Part shown: piece by piece, positions 10,681 to 22,544 of the stretch
Layout of the letters: every line of letters starts with the position of its first letter
Position numbering within the stretch: the first letter of the stretch is position 1
DNA from: Smallanthus sonchifolius
Lineage: Eukaryota; Streptophyta; Magnoliopsida; Asterales; Asteraceae
Length of the DNA stretch: 64,000 bases
Direction of reading: 5' to 3'
Assembly (NCBI GenBank): GCA_023525975.1
Contig: CM042034.1
Location: 6,641,501 to 6,705,500 of the forward strand
Made by a program: the position numbers and the translations under genes
Notes under the pieces: model-generated
Told to the model about the DNA's origin: nothing
Database searches by the model: none
Seen by the model: only the letters and a program-made list of their open reading frames with translations

Positions 10681-11730
10681 ATCACCATAACTACATTCAT
10701 TCCTTGTACATACTAAATCATTCACAATTTATCATATCACAAGTATGCACAAAATCACATAACACATAATCCACAAAATTCACCATTTATCATCAATACT
10801 AAGTAAGTGCATAGGCACTTACCTTTCGGGTTAGAAGACCCCGCACCGCTTTCAAGCTTTGCAATTAGATTACCTAAACACATTCATCTAGTTTAGTAAT
10901 CCATTCATTTCTCCATTTTACAATTTAATTGAGCTTACAACCCAATTCCCACAATTCAACCCAAATTGACCCGTTTGGGTTATCCCCATAACCAAACACC
11001 CCCTTTAATCAAGAACTCAACCACTTGAATTCTCTTTCCAATACCTTGACACTAATTTTTCATCAAACTAGTTTCTTTAAGTTCATTTGGGGTTTGTTTA
11101 AGTGTCTAACACCTCTATAACACTTAATCATTATCAATTTATAAATTTTTCATCAAAACCCCAAAACCCCCAATATCTTCCATATGAACCCTAACTTTCA
11201 AAAATCAAAATCAAAGGGTTCCATGGTGTTATTCACCTTCCTACACCTTTAGTTTAGCTAGATTATCAATAATCTAACACCATTTTACCACATGCAACAT
11301 AAATTTCGGGTTTCACCCAAAACCCACCAAGAACACAACATTGGTGAATCAAAGAGGAAGATTAGCACTTACTTGATGTTAGGAAGGTGATGAGTAAGCC
11401 AAAACCTTCTCAAATCAAGCTCAAATGCACGAAATTGGCTTCAAACTCGTTTTCTCCTTTTAGCTCTCTTGAGATGAACGACCCAATTTGCCAAATGAGC
11501 CTAATTTTGACTCTAAGGAGTCAAATATGGCAGATTTGCATAATTACAACATTAGTCCTTCCACTTCCAATTCACCCATATCCTTCCATAACTAGTTAAA
11601 AACTAGTGTAACTCCCGTTACCAACTTGAAACCCGCTTGTTTCAATTTATTTCAAAATATTATTTTCAACATAATATTTATTTAGAAATATTAATTATTT
11701 ATAACGAGACCCGGATTTTGGTTCGTTACA

Positions 11731-11750
11731 AATCTCCTCCCCTTATTTGG
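11731..11750 (-). other. Polypurine tract of gypsy A
   Basis: The minus strand reads AAATAAGGGGAGGAGATT directly before the 3' LTR start TGTAACG, the expected plus-strand primer site for reverse transcription. Confidence 0.85.
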
Positions 11751-11772
11751 GTTTCGCCCCCGAAACCCGACT

Positions 11773-14700
11773 TCACATAAAAAGGTTCGGATAGTATTTA
11801 AGCATCTCTTCCTCGGTTTCCCAAGTCATTTCCGCCCCCTTTCTATGCTTCCATCGAACCAATACTTGGCTAATCTCTTTATTGCGTAACTGTTTCACTT
11901 TCCTATCCAAGATTGCCACTGGTTCCTCAACATAATTTAACTTTTCATCCACCTCAATATCATCCAATGGAACAAAAGTAGACTCATCCGCTAAACACTT
12001 GCGTAAATGGGACACATGAAACGTATTATGAAGTCTACTTAGTTCCTCCGGTAGCTCCAAACGGTAAGCTACCGCACCCACTCTAGCAACAACCTTAAAC
12101 GGCCCAATGAAACGTGGGCTTAACTTCCCCCGTTTCCTAAACCGTATGACCCCCTTCCAAGGAGAGACCTTTAAAAGCACAAAGTCCCCCACTTGAAACT
12201 CAATCGCCCGTCTCCTATTATCCGCATAGGACTTCTGGCGATCTTGCGCTGCCTTTAAGCGAGCCTTAATTTGGTCAATACTAACATTCGTTACATCAAC
12301 CACATCCTTACTACCAAGTTCCCGTTGACCGATTTCACCCCAACACACGGGTGTCCTACATTTCCTCCCATACAATGCCTCAAAAGGCGGCATACCAATG
12401 CTAGAATGGTAGCTATTGTTGTATGCAAATTCCGCCAACGGTAAATGGTCATCCCAACTACCCCCAAAATCCAAAGCACACGCACGTAACATATCCTCGA
12501 GCGTTTGAATCGTACGCTCGCTTTGCCCATCCGTTTGTGGATGATAAGCGGTGCTAAGGTTCAACCTCGTACCCATGTCCTCATGGAATTTCTTCCAAAA
12601 ACGAGAAGTGAATCTCGTATCCCGGTCCGATATAATCGACACCGGCACCCCATGGCGTGACACAATTTCTTGCACATATAAATCCGCCAATCTATCCGAT
12701 GAGTACGTTTCCTTTATAGGAAGGAAATGCGCACTCTTTGTCAACCGATCCACAACTACCCAAATTGCATCATAACCCTTTCGCGTCTTTGGTAGTTTGG
12801 TGATCAAATCCATGGTAACATTTTCCCACTTCCAAAGCGGTATTTCAAGCGATTGCAGCTTTCCATACGGCTTTTGGTGTTCTGCCTTTACCCTTAAGCA
12901 TGTGAGACACCTCTCCACATACTTAACAATATCACGCCTCATTCCCGGCCACCAAAAATGACTCCTCAAATCATAAAACATTTTTGTGGCCCCCGGATGG
13001 ATAGAATATTTGGATTTGTGCGCCTCATCAAGAATAGTTGTCAAAACACTTGACAACCTAGGAATCCAAATTCTATCAAAGCACGTCTTCAAACCCGTGC
13101 TGTTTTCCCCAAGCTTATCAACGTAAGCAACCATCCGCTCTTTCTTTAAGTCACCCCCGAAGGCTAACAATTGAGCCTCCCGGATTTCATCAATTAGGGA
13201 TGATGAAATTGTCATCTTAAATGACTTCACCTTCAAAGGTGCATGACTCGACTTCCGGCTAAGTGCATCCGCCACAACATTCGCTTTTCCCGGATGATAA
13301 AGTATTTCACAATCGTAATCCTTGACCAGTTCAAGCCACCGCCTTTGCCTCATGTTGAGGTCCTTTTGGTCAAAGAAGTACTTGAGACTTTTGTGATCCG
13401 TGTAAATCGTACACTTAGCCCCATACAAATAATGCCTCCAAATTTTGAGTGCGGAAATCACGGCCGCTAGCTCCAAATCGTGAGTAGGGTAGTTCACTTC
13501 ATGAGTCTTTAATTGCCTAGATGCGTAGGCAATCACCTTCCCCCTTTGCATCAAAACACAACCCAACCCCGAATGCGAGGCATCCGAATACACAACAAAA
13601 TCATCGGTCCCGTCTGGCAAGGATAAAACAGGCGCCTTAGTCAACTTTTCTTTCAAGAGTTGAAAGGCAGATTCTTGCTCGGAACCCCAAACAAACTTAG
13701 TCTCTTTACGGGTCAACTTCGTCATCGGTAAGGCAATCCGAGAGAAGTTTTCGATAAACCGCCGGTAATAACCCGCCAACCCCAAGAAACTTCTAATCTC
13801 CGAAGGCGTCTTCGGTGGAGACCAATTCTTAACCGCCTCTATCTTGGATGGGTCGACAGTAATCCCTTTATCATTAATCACATGACCCAAGAATTGAATT
13901 TCGCGTAACCAAAAGGCACACTTGGAGAATTTAGCATAAAGTTTCTCCTTTTGCAAGACTTCGAGAATTTCACGCAAATGGCAAGCGTGATCACCTTCGC
14001 TCCTTGAAAAGATGAGAAGATCGTCAATGAAAACAATGACCGAGCGGTCGAGGAACGGTCTACACACCCGGTTCATAAGATCCATGAAAACCGCGGGTGC
14101 GTTGGTTAAACCGAAAGGCATAACTGTAAATTCATAGTGACCGTAACGAGTGCGAAAAGCGGTTTTAGGAATGTCATCTTCTTTCACCTTCAGCTGATGG
14201 TACCCGGATTTCAAATCAACCTTAGAGAACCACGACGCCCCTTGCAATTGATCAAAAAGGTCGTCAATCCGAGGTAAAGGGTACCTATTCTTCACAGTCA
14301 ACTTATTCAACTCCCGATAATCCATACACATCCTCATGCTCCCATCCTTCTTTTTAACAAAGAGAACGGGCGCACCCCAAGGTGAGACACTTGGGCGTAT
14401 GAAACCTTTATCAAGAAGTTCTTGCAATTGCTCCATAAGCTCTTTCATTTCTGGCGGTGCTAATCTATAAGGCGCTTTGGCTACCGGTTTAGCACCCGGC
14501 ATCAAGTCGATCCCAAACTCAATCTCCCTATCAGGCGGAACCCCTGGTAACTCGTCAGGAAACACATCCGCAAACTGATTCATGACCGGCACATCGTGAA
14601 TCTCTTTTACCTTTCCATCCACATCCGTAACACATGCCATGAACGCCTTGCAGCCACGCGCCATGTACTTGGTTGCCTTCACAAAGGAGCACAACCTCAC

Positions 14701-16173
14701 CTTACCTTTCTTATCACCTTCAATGTAGATGGACTCTCCTGACGGGGAATCAAGTTGGATCGCCTTCGGTCCACATAAAATACTCGCCTTATTCTTTGAC
14801 AACCAATCCATTCCCACAATAACATCAAAGTCTCCCATGGTCATAGGAATCAAGTCTATAAGAAACGTCTCACCCCCCGCTCGTAGCTTACAATTCTTAA
14901 AAATGTCAAACACTAGGAAGCTCTTGTTATTAGCCGCCTCGATTTCTAAGGGCTCATCTAACTTGCTACTATGAAAAGAAAAGTGCTTAACAAATTTCAG
15001 AGACACAAACGAACGACTAGCCCCCGAATCAAAAAGAACTAGTGCAGGTAAAGAGTTAATCTTGAATGTACCTGTCACCATCTCTGGGTCAGTCTTCGCC
15101 TCTTCCGCCGAAATGTGGAAGGCTCTACCCTTAGGCTTTGGCATCTCAACACTCGCTCCGCTTCCACCTTGCTTTAACTCGGGACAATCCGCTCTATTGT
15201 GCCCGGGCTTGTAACAGTTGTAGCATATACGGACTTGGCTTGGACATTGATTAGCCAAATGCCCCGGCTTTCCGCATTTATAGCAACTTGAAGAACCCTT
15301 CCTACATTCCCCATAATGCACTTTTCCACATAACTTACAACCTTGTGAAGAGGATTTAATAAACGGCTTCTTACTAGGGCTCCCGCCCTTGATCTTCTTC
15401 ATTACCTGATCCACAATTTCCCTTTTTCTCTTCTCACCCCTAGCCTCTTGCCTCTTTAACTCCACCTCCCTTTCCCGACACCTGTTTATTAAATCAACAA
15501 GCGTGGTAAATGAGGATGGAGATATGCTATCTCTGAATTCTACTGTTAGCATAGCATAGAATCTATCAATCTTGGCCTTTTCGGTAGATACCACATCCGG
15601 ACAAAACTTAGCCCGATCAAAGAAGGCCCCAGCCAATTCGTCAATTGACTCAGTCGTCTGTCTCATGAGGAGAAACTCCTCAGTCATCCTGTCCACCGCG
15701 GCTTGTGGGCAGTGGTATTTCAGAAAAGCCGCCTTAAATTCCTCCCAAGACATGGAGGTCACCCCAGAAACACCTCTCTCCCTACGGAGATTCAACAACC
15801 ATTCCTTTGCCCTCCCAGTCAACAGAGGCACACTAAACATTACCCTGTCCTCGGGTTTACATTTGGTCGTTTCGAAGTTCGACTCCATATCCACCACCCA
15901 CCGGTGGCTAAGTATCGGGTCCACCTGACCGTCGTATTCCTTTGGTTTAATTACCATGAAATCCTTGAGAGTACAACCTCGAGGTTCCTTTTCTTTTCCC
16001 TTCATGACCTCTTCAAGAGAGAGTTTGATAGTCCCCCTCATTTCCTCCATCAAGAGATTCGTGGCTTGCTCAAACGCCTTGGCCACTTCTTCTTTTATCA
16101 TATTTTGGATTCTTGTATCCAACGGTTCTTCGTTCACATCAACATTTTCGTGGTGGTCACCCTCGTCCGTCAT
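11773..16173 (-). CDS. Gag-pol polyprotein of gypsy A, 1466 aa, uninterrupted
   Basis: Single open frame. Gag occupies about residues 65-240, followed by three zinc knuckles at 279-330 (CKLCGKVHYGEC, CYKCGKPGHLANQC, CYNCYKPGHNRADC). The aspartic protease has DSGAS at 382-386. Reverse transcriptase has the FIDD box at 716-719. RNase H spans about 855-975, with D864 and D926. Integrase has a zinc region with H1052, H1059, C1089 and C1092 and a catalytic triad D1122, D1183, E1219 with D35E spacing. The C terminus carries the GPF/Y region (FIGPFKV, about 1355) and a chromodomain-like end (QVLVRWKHRKGAEMTWE, 1436-1452). The order and the C-terminal chromodomain place it among chromoviruses, closest to Tekay/Del as I recall them. 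No stop or frameshift is seen, so it could be autonomous; expression is unknown. Confidence 0.95.
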   Translation of the reverse strand: MTDEGDHHENVDVNEEPLDTRIQNMIKEEVAKAFEQATNLLMEEMRGTIKLSLEEVMKGKEKEPRGCTLKDFMVIKPKEYDGQVDPILSHRWVVDMESNFETTKCKPEDRVMFSVPLLTGRAKEWLLNLRRERGVSGVTSMSWEEFKAAFLKYHCPQAAVDRMTEEFLLMRQTTESIDELAGAFFDRAKFCPDVVSTEKAKIDRFYAMLTVEFRDSISPSSFTTLVDLINRCREREVELKRQEARGEKRKREIVDQVMKKIKGGSPSKKPFIKSSSQGCKLCGKVHYGECRKGSSSCYKCGKPGHLANQCPSQVRICYNCYKPGHNRADCPELKQGGSGASVEMPKPKGRAFHISAEEAKTDPEMVTGTFKINSLPALVLFDSGASRSFVSLKFVKHFSFHSSKLDEPLEIEAANNKSFLVFDIFKNCKLRAGGETFLIDLIPMTMGDFDVIVGMDWLSKNKASILCGPKAIQLDSPSGESIYIEGDKKGKVRLCSFVKATKYMARGCKAFMACVTDVDGKVKEIHDVPVMNQFADVFPDELPGVPPDREIEFGIDLMPGAKPVAKAPYRLAPPEMKELMEQLQELLDKGFIRPSVSPWGAPVLFVKKKDGSMRMCMDYRELNKLTVKNRYPLPRIDDLFDQLQGASWFSKVDLKSGYHQLKVKEDDIPKTAFRTRYGHYEFTVMPFGLTNAPAVFMDLMNRVCRPFLDRSVIVFIDDLLIFSRSEGDHACHLREILEVLQKEKLYAKFSKCAFWLREIQFLGHVINDKGITVDPSKIEAVKNWSPPKTPSEIRSFLGLAGYYRRFIENFSRIALPMTKLTRKETKFVWGSEQESAFQLLKEKLTKAPVLSLPDGTDDFVVYSDASHSGLGCVLMQRGKVIAYASRQLKTHEVNYPTHDLELAAVISALKIWRHYLYGAKCTIYTDHKSLKYFFDQKDLNMRQRRWLELVKDYDCEILYHPGKANVVADALSRKSSHAPLKVKSFKMTISSSLIDEIREAQLLAFGGDLKKERMVAYVDKLGENSTGLKTCFDRIWIPRLSSVLTTILDEAHKSKYSIHPGATKMFYDLRSHFWWPGMRRDIVKYVERCLTCLRVKAEHQKPYGKLQSLEIPLWKWENVTMDLITKLPKTRKGYDAIWVVVDRLTKSAHFLPIKETYSSDRLADLYVQEIVSRHGVPVSIISDRDTRFTSRFWKKFHEDMGTRLNLSTAYHPQTDGQSERTIQTLEDMLRACALDFGGSWDDHLPLAEFAYNNSYHSSIGMPPFEALYGRKCRTPVCWGEIGQRELGSKDVVDVTNVSIDQIKARLKAAQDRQKSYADNRRRAIEFQVGDFVLLKVSPWKGVIRFRKRGKLSPRFIGPFKVVARVGAVAYRLELPEELSRLHNTFHVSHLRKCLADESTFVPLDDIEVDEKLNYVEEPVAILDRKVKQLRNKEISQVLVRWKHRKGAEMTWETEEEMLKYYPNLFM

Positions 16174-16666
16174 CTCTTAACTGAGAAATAGAACCAAAAA
16201 CACCTTAACATTCCTACACTTTCAAATCACCTAGGGTATCCGTCACACTTATGCACTTATATGAATTAGGTATATATATATATTTACCTACTTATATACA
16301 TACATATACGATCACCTTCACCTAATCCTTGCAAATGTTCATTGTCATATGGTTATCATAAAAGCTCTTGCACATCTCGTCTTATTAATCATATTGGCCA
16401 GACATGTTTAATAATACGTTATGCCCAAGTACAATTATCATATTCATATAACAACTTACAAGACAAGTTTCGGCACACATAACACTTTATCATTTAATCA
16501 TGCGATTATAGCATATCTACATATCTCTTTTATCCAATCATTACTAACCTTTCATTTCCGGAAGCTCCGAGTCTTAGTCAAGTCCTTCATGGATTCTCGT
16601 ATCAATTCCCCATATCAAGAGCATCCGGTTTGAGTTTAGTGCCTTGCGCACTAATTCCCTCAAACC

Positions 16667-16680
16667 TGGCTCTGATACCA
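16667..16680 (-). other. Primer binding site of gypsy A
   Basis: The minus strand reads TGGTATCAGAGCCA, complementary to the 3' end of plant initiator tRNA-Met, three bases from the repeated LTR edge. Confidence 0.9.
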
Positions 16681-16683
16681 ATT

Positions 16684-16731
16684 TATAACACACCATTCTT
16701 AAACACGCGGAAGCATAAGTAAAAACCCAGG

Positions 16732-16766
<35 letters not shown>

Positions 16767-18580
16767 GTCCTCGCGTACCGCGAGGGACCAGACCCACAAC
16801 TCTCGCGTACCGCGAGGGGGCGTCAGGAAAGCAATCCGAGAGACTTGTCTCTCGCGTACCGCGAGAGAAACCTCTCAGGTTCTTCGCGTACCGCGAGGGA
16901 CCAGATTTCCAGAAAGTTTCAGTTTTCTCAGCAGCTTTTCTACTTAGCCAAAATTTCCATCTTTTACCAATATCACTTAACAACAACTTTCCCACAACAT
17001 AAAAATTGACACAAAACCTTTATCAACATGGTCACACACCAAAAACAAGTTTTGTTTATCAATTTACAAGCAAAAAGGGGAATTCTACTAATTCATCAAA
17101 AACATAAATTTTGCATACGAGAATCCGCCAACGCCTTGGACTTGACTTTGACTACTTCGGAGTTTTTCCTACATTCACCACATATAACACCATTAGTAAT
17201 GAAGATAAATTCATAACAAACAAGTAAATTCCTACTTGTTTCACCCATTCACCCATTTGACCCGTTTCCACCCAAATTATCATTTAGGCTATATATTCTT
17301 GCACCCTTACTACAAGTTTCAATTATGATCAACACATAATCCATTTCCATTATGGCACAAAGACCATAACTCCGTTTCATTTATGATCAACACATGATCC
17401 ATTTCCATTATGGCACTAGGCCATAACTCCGTTTCGTTTATGATCAACACATGATCCATTTCCATTATGGCACAAGGCCATAACTCCGTTTCGTTTATGG
17501 TCAACACATGATCCATTTCCATTATAGATTATCACCATAACTACATTCATTCCTTGTACATACTAAATCATCCACAATTTATCATATCACAAGTATGCAC
17601 AAAATCACATAACACATAATCCACAAAATTCACCATTTATCATCAATACTAAGTAAGTGCATAGGCACTTACCTTTCGGGTTAGAAGACCCCGCACCGCT
17701 TTCAAGCTTTGCAATTAGATTACCTAAACACATTCATCTAGTTTAGTAATCCATTCATTTCTCCATTTTACAATTTAATTGAGCTTACAACCCAATTCCC
17801 ACAATTCAACCCAAATTGACCCGTTTGGGTTATCCCCATAACCAAACACCCCCTTTAATCAAGAACTCAACCACTTGAATTCTCTTTCCAATACCTTGAC
17901 ACTAATTTTTCATCAAACTAGTTTCTTTAAGTTCATTTGGGGTTTGTTTAAGTGTCTAACACCTCTATAACACTTAATCATTATCAATTTATAAATTTTT
18001 CATCAAAACCCCAAAACCCCCAATATCTTCCATATGAACCCTAACTTTCAAAAATCAAAATCAAAGGGTTCCATGGTGTTATTCACCTTCCTACACCTTT
18101 AGTTTAGCTAGATTATCAATAATCTAACACCATTTTACCACATGCAACATAAATTTTGGGTTTCACCCAAAACCCACCAAGAACACAACATTGGTGAATC
18201 AAAGAGGAAGATTAGCACTTACTTGATGTTAGGAAGGTGATGAGTAAGCCAAAACCTTCTCAAATCAAGCTCAAATGCACGAAATTGGCTTCAAACTCGT
18301 TTTCTCCTTTTAGCTCTCTTGAGATGAACGACCCAATTTGCCAAATGAGCCTAATTTTGACTCTAAGGAGTCAAATATGGCAGATTTGCATAATTACAAC
18401 ATTAGTCCTTCCACTTCCAATTCACCCATATCCTTCCATAACTAGTTAAAAACTAGTGTAACTCCCGTTACCAACTTGAAACCCGCTTGTTTCAATTTAT
18501 TTCAAAATATTATTTTCAACATAATATTTATTTAGAAATATTAATTATTTATAACGAGACCCGGATTTTGGTTCGTTACA
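16684..18580 (-). repeat. 5' LTR of gypsy A
   Basis: Direct repeat of 9831-11730 with a poly-T run a few bases shorter and a handful of substitutions (for example TACAAG versus TGCAAG in the TTACT-GCAAGTTTC context near 17312). It carries the same hairpin array and tandem repeat. Confidence 0.93.
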
Positions 18581-18953
18581 TTTATATATGTATCTTATAG
18601 GTGAAAAATGTGTCACATATACTAACAATAGAAAAAAAAATAAAAAAATATGTAAACATTAGTATATAATTGAGTTTAAAAAATACATAAAACACTATTT
18701 AATGTAACTTGACTTTCATTTACTATTTGATTGAAAACACAAGCTAGGTAATTATATTTCAAAGTTTCTTATAATATAAGATATATTTAAAATAAATGTG
18801 TTTTATTAGTATATTTAATAATTTGTTTAAAAATATATAATTATTGAAATATGGAAGTGTATTTATTATGAGAGAGATGCGAGAAAAAATTATAAGGATG
18901 AATATGGAACGACATGTGGCATTGAGAAACCTTTATTTATTATATAGTATAGA
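18581..18953 (-). mobile_element. Helitron-like element, partial (H4)
   Basis: The minus-strand 5' end TCTATACTATATAATAAAT is at 18953, with the family's GAGAGAGATGCGAG box and TATTTATTATG block as in H2 and H3. The left part is cut by gypsy A, so the 3' end is missing. Confidence 0.45.
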
Positions 18954-18997
18954 TTATGCATTCTTTAAAATTATAATACACACACATATATATATAT

Positions 18998-19364
18998 AGT
19001 AGGTTATGAACCCTGTGTATTTACAGGTTAAATAAATACAATTTTATAAATTTAATAATAAATATTTTCATATTACATAGTTTTTAATACAAATTTTAGA
19101 AACGTCATGTAGTTACTTTGTAAAGGTGTTTTATAAAAAGAATGCAAAAATGTTCAATTTCTAAAAATGTTTTATGAACAAACCTATATTTTTTTAAATA
19201 AAAACATTATATAAAAAGAATTATAAAAATCTTTATTATTTAATAGGAGAGAGACAAAAAAACAAAAAATTATTAAAAAACAATTAAGAAAAATTTGTGC
19301 AATTAATATGAGAGAGACGAGAAAATTTGTCTAACCAAAACCTTTATTTATTATAGAGTATAGA
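18998..19364 (-). mobile_element. Helitron-like element H5
   Basis: The minus strand begins TCTATACTCTATAATAAAT at 19364. Near 18998 it ends with a hairpin-like CCTGTAAATACACAGGG followed by CATAACCTACT. It is non-coding and abuts H6 head to head. Confidence 0.45.
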
Positions 19365-19868
19365 TCTTACTACTCTAATAAATGAAAATCTCTTCACGAC
19401 TCGTGTCACTCTCTGGTTACTCATCATCTTTATTTTCCCGCCTCTCTCTTCTATTAAATATTAGATTTTTTTATTTCTCTCTCATATTAAATAATAATCT
19501 TTATATTAATAAATCTAATTACGTATACTTATTATTTAATTATAAATACTTATTATATTATCAATCAAATGAACTTAATATGAACTAACATTTATCAAAT
19601 AAATTAAAAAATTAATACTCAGTTGAAAAAAAATGTTTTAAAACTAACTTAACAGATCTTATAACTGTCACGACAAATTACATTTTTTAAAAACATATTG
19701 TGACAAATATGTTTGTTAACAAATTACATTATATTTTATTCAACAGATGTAATATACTTGTTTATTCATCCCGTGTATTACAAGGGTTTTTAAAAATATA
19801 AAATTTTTATTACTAAATATATAACATTTTATTTATTTACACCGTGTAATACACGGAATTTTAACCTA

Positions 19869-19870
<2 letters not shown>
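19365..19870 (+). mobile_element. Helitron-like element H6, near complete
   Basis: It starts TCTTACTACTCTAATAAATG and ends with a perfect six-pair hairpin CCGTGT-AAT-ACACGG, nine bases, then CTAGC before an (AT)n tract. It is collinear with H1 and serves as the reference for seeing the nested insertion there. No helicase or Rep coding, so non-autonomous. Confidence 0.55.
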
Positions 19871-19909
<39 letters not shown>

Positions 19910-20039
19910 GGTAAAAATGTTCAGGTAATCACACGGTATCATGTAATACCTATCTCATACGTGTCTCAACTCATCGAAAATTTTATACCGATCTCCTACT
20001 CGAATACCTATCTCAAATGTTTCGGGTTCAAGTATTTTT

Positions 20040-20690
20040 GATATCCCTAGATGCAATAAGAAATAACTATAATTTTTTCCCTCGCGCGTTGCTGCGGGAG
20101 TTTGATCGTTATCGGGATCGTCTCGTTTGGGTGGAAAAAATTTATGTTGAAACGCGGACTCGTTATAACACGATAGCAAAAGAAAACTCGAATTTGAATA
20201 TAACTCTGTTTTTAATAAAAGTTATACATTAACGTTGAAAAAAATTAAATAAAGGAAACCGCCCATATGTTTTTTTTAAAAGTTAACGATCAAAAGTTAC
20301 CAACGAAAAACGAAATTAATAGAACACTAAATAGGTTAAAAGCGTATAATATATATAGTATGATGGGCTAAAGCGATTCCCCCTCGCAACGCGGTGGGGA
20401 CATGGTCTTTATCGGTTCATCTCGTTTGCGGAGCTAAAACCTATGTATACTCGCTATAGCGTACGATAAAAAAATACTCAATTTTGAATGCAAATCCGTT
20501 TTCAATAAAATTTATATCAGGACGTTGATAAAAAACTAAATAAATTTGTGCTTTCTGTTTTTTTTTTAAAAGTTAAAGAAGAAAAGTTATCTCAGAGAAA
20601 TAAAATTATTAAAAAAAATTAGACGGGTTAAAAACGTATATTATATACGGTAAGAGTGTATGAGGGTTAAAATGAAAAGAAATATTTGAA
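20040..20690 (-). repeat. Two-unit repeat related to 46700-47306
   Basis: Two diverged tandem units of about 295 bp (20065-20360 and 20361-20655) share CCCTCGC...GCGGGG-like, TCGTTT...GGAG and TTTTTTTTAAAAGTTAA blocks. The same words occur in inverse orientation at 46720-47060 (CCCCCACCGCGTAGCAAGGG, GTCGTACGCTATAGG). Probably Helitron-associated sequence; ends not defined here. Confidence 0.45.
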
Positions 20691-20869
20691 GTTACTGTTG
20701 GGTTTATTTTTACCCGTAAGGATATTAAATATCCAACCCAAATTAGTAACCTATTATTAGTATTAAGCCCAAAAATTAAAAGTTTTTTTTCTTGATTGTT
20801 TATGTCGAAAACAAATGGGGAGCACAAAAGTCAAACTTGATGATAACACTATAAGAAAAAGACCTTGTG

Positions 20870-21425
20870 TCGACGCCGTCTATACCGACGACAATTGTCG
20901 TCGGCATAGGTCACCCTGTACCGACGACATGTCGTCGGTATAGGTCAAAACCAATATTTTGACAGGGACACCCTATACCGACGACATGTCGTCGGCATAG
21001 GTCACCCTGTACCGACGACATGTCGTCGGTATAGGTCAAAACCAATATTTTGACAGGGACACCCTATACCGACGACATGTCGTCGGTACAGGGTTGAGCC
21101 AGATGGGGGGAAAAAATGGCGCCCAATGAATTATTAGGGAAAACCTATACCGACGACATGTCGTCGGTATAGGGTTATTTTGATTTAATTTTTGTTTTTT
21201 TAATATAATAATGTTTTCGTCGGTCAAAAAAAAATTTTTTTGTTAAATTAAAAAAATTATAAAATGGCATATACCGACGACATGTCGTCGGTATAGGCTT
21301 TTTTACTTTGTTGACTAGTCAAAACCCTACGATGTCTATACCGACGACATGTCGTCGGTATAAGTAACCTATTGCGCCGACTTTTGAGCCTATACCGACG
21401 ACATGTCGTCGGTATAGGTCTCAGC
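20870..21425. repeat. Left subterminal palindrome array of CACTA-1
   Basis: Nine copies of an 18-bp palindrome (CCGACGACATGTCGTCGG, one with AATT at the centre), usually followed by TATAGG or CATAGG and spaced 35-125 bp. The right end has about five more, partly decayed. Subterminal repeats of CACTA elements bind the element's own proteins in En/Spm; that role is inferred here. Confidence 0.88.
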
Positions 21426-21499
21426 GCGATTTTGACCAAAAAAACCCCAAACGCCTCCATCTCTCTCTCCGGCGATTTCACGTTTTTTTGGGTATTTTG

Positions 21500-22544
21500 T
21501 GGAGCAATATTCACCAATATCTTCGGTTTTGAGGTGAGTTAACATATATTGTTCAATCTTAACAAGAAAATCAACATTGTTGGTGTTTTTTGCTTAATTT
21601 CTTTGGTTTTTGTTAGGTGTTTGAAGATTTGACTATTTTTGAAGGATTTCAAGCTTAGAGGAAGCTAATTTGCAAACTTGGTTAGTAATTTTTCTACAAA
21701 TTTGGTTTAGATGTATGTTTTTCTACAAATTATGTTTAGATGTATGTTTGTATGTATATGTTTGTGTTTATTTGTATGTATGTATATATGGTTTAGATGT
21801 ATGATTTTATAAATATTTATGTAATTTTATGATGAAATTAGGTTTAGATGTGAAATTAGGTTTAGATGAAATTTGGGAATTTGGGCATTTATAGAAGAAT
21901 TTGGACATTTATATATGTATGTTTGTATATAATATGTATGTATATAGATAAAATTTGGGAATTTGGGCATTTATAGAAGAATTGTGTTTATGTATGTAAT
22001 TTGGGAATTTGGGTATTTTGTTTACATATGTTTGTAAAGGCTATGTATGTATATACGTGTATGTATGTATTTTTATGTATGTAATTGTGTTTGTATATGT
22101 AATTTTAGAATTTGGGCATTTATTTATTTGTGTTTGTATATAATATGTATGTATATTTGTATGTATGTTCGTATGTATGATTATGTAATTGTATGATTTG
22201 TATGTATATAATTGTGTATGTATTTATGTAATTGTGAATGTATGTATATATCTTTGTATGTATATGTAACTTTATTTAATTTTGTTGCAAGTTCGGAACT
22301 CATTGCGGTTGGAGATGTGTGAATAACATCTTATTTGTGTTTCATTGAATTTTTTTAAGGTACGCATCCCGACTTTTATACATTTATGTACGTCTCATGT
22401 TGTGTACACTAGTATGTTTATTTAGGATAACTCTTTAGAATATACCCGTCCTAAATTTATCTAATAGAGATAAATTTTGGATTGTCCCCTTTGGGACTGC
22501 TTTTTGAATATTCTATCTTATAAATAAATTTTGTTGTAGGAAAA
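21500..22544 (+). other. CACTA-1 5' leader region with probable non-coding exons
   Basis: The likely leader contains a candidate donor GAG|GTGAGTTAAC near 21533 and an acceptor TTGTTGTAG|G just before the ATG at 22545. The intervening DNA is rich in TATGTATG words. No ORF. Confidence 0.4.

Larger units (their letters stand above)
9831..11730 (-). repeat. 3' LTR of gypsy A
   Basis: About 1900 bp, a direct repeat of 16684-18580. It contains a poly-T run near 9883-9914, four short hairpins at 9919-10047 and a tandem repeat of about 51 bp at 10471-10680. A TATATA motif on the element strand near 10440 is a candidate promoter. Confidence 0.93.
9831..18580 (-). mobile_element. Complete Ty3/gypsy (Tekay/Del-like chromovirus) element A
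   Basis: Full-length minus-strand LTR retrotransposon: 5' LTR at 16684-18580, primer binding site, an uninterrupted gag-pol of 1466 codons, polypurine tract, and 3' LTR at 9831-11730. The LTRs appear near-identical by eye; the main difference is the length of a poly-T run. On the element's own strand the LTR begins TGTAACGAACC. The flanks (AGTTAT left, TTTAT right) allow only an imperfect TTAT target duplication, so the exact left edge is uncertain by one or two bases. Intact frame plus near-identical LTRs indicate a young insertion. Confidence 0.93.

Noticed and set aside
15703..16191. 162-codon + strand ORF
   Set aside because: Antisense shadow of the gypsy A gag frame.
20870..21425. Palindromic repeats considered as a CRISPR-like or tRNA-like cluster
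   Set aside because: They sit just inside CACTA termini and are subterminal repeats; no tRNA fold or spacer structure.
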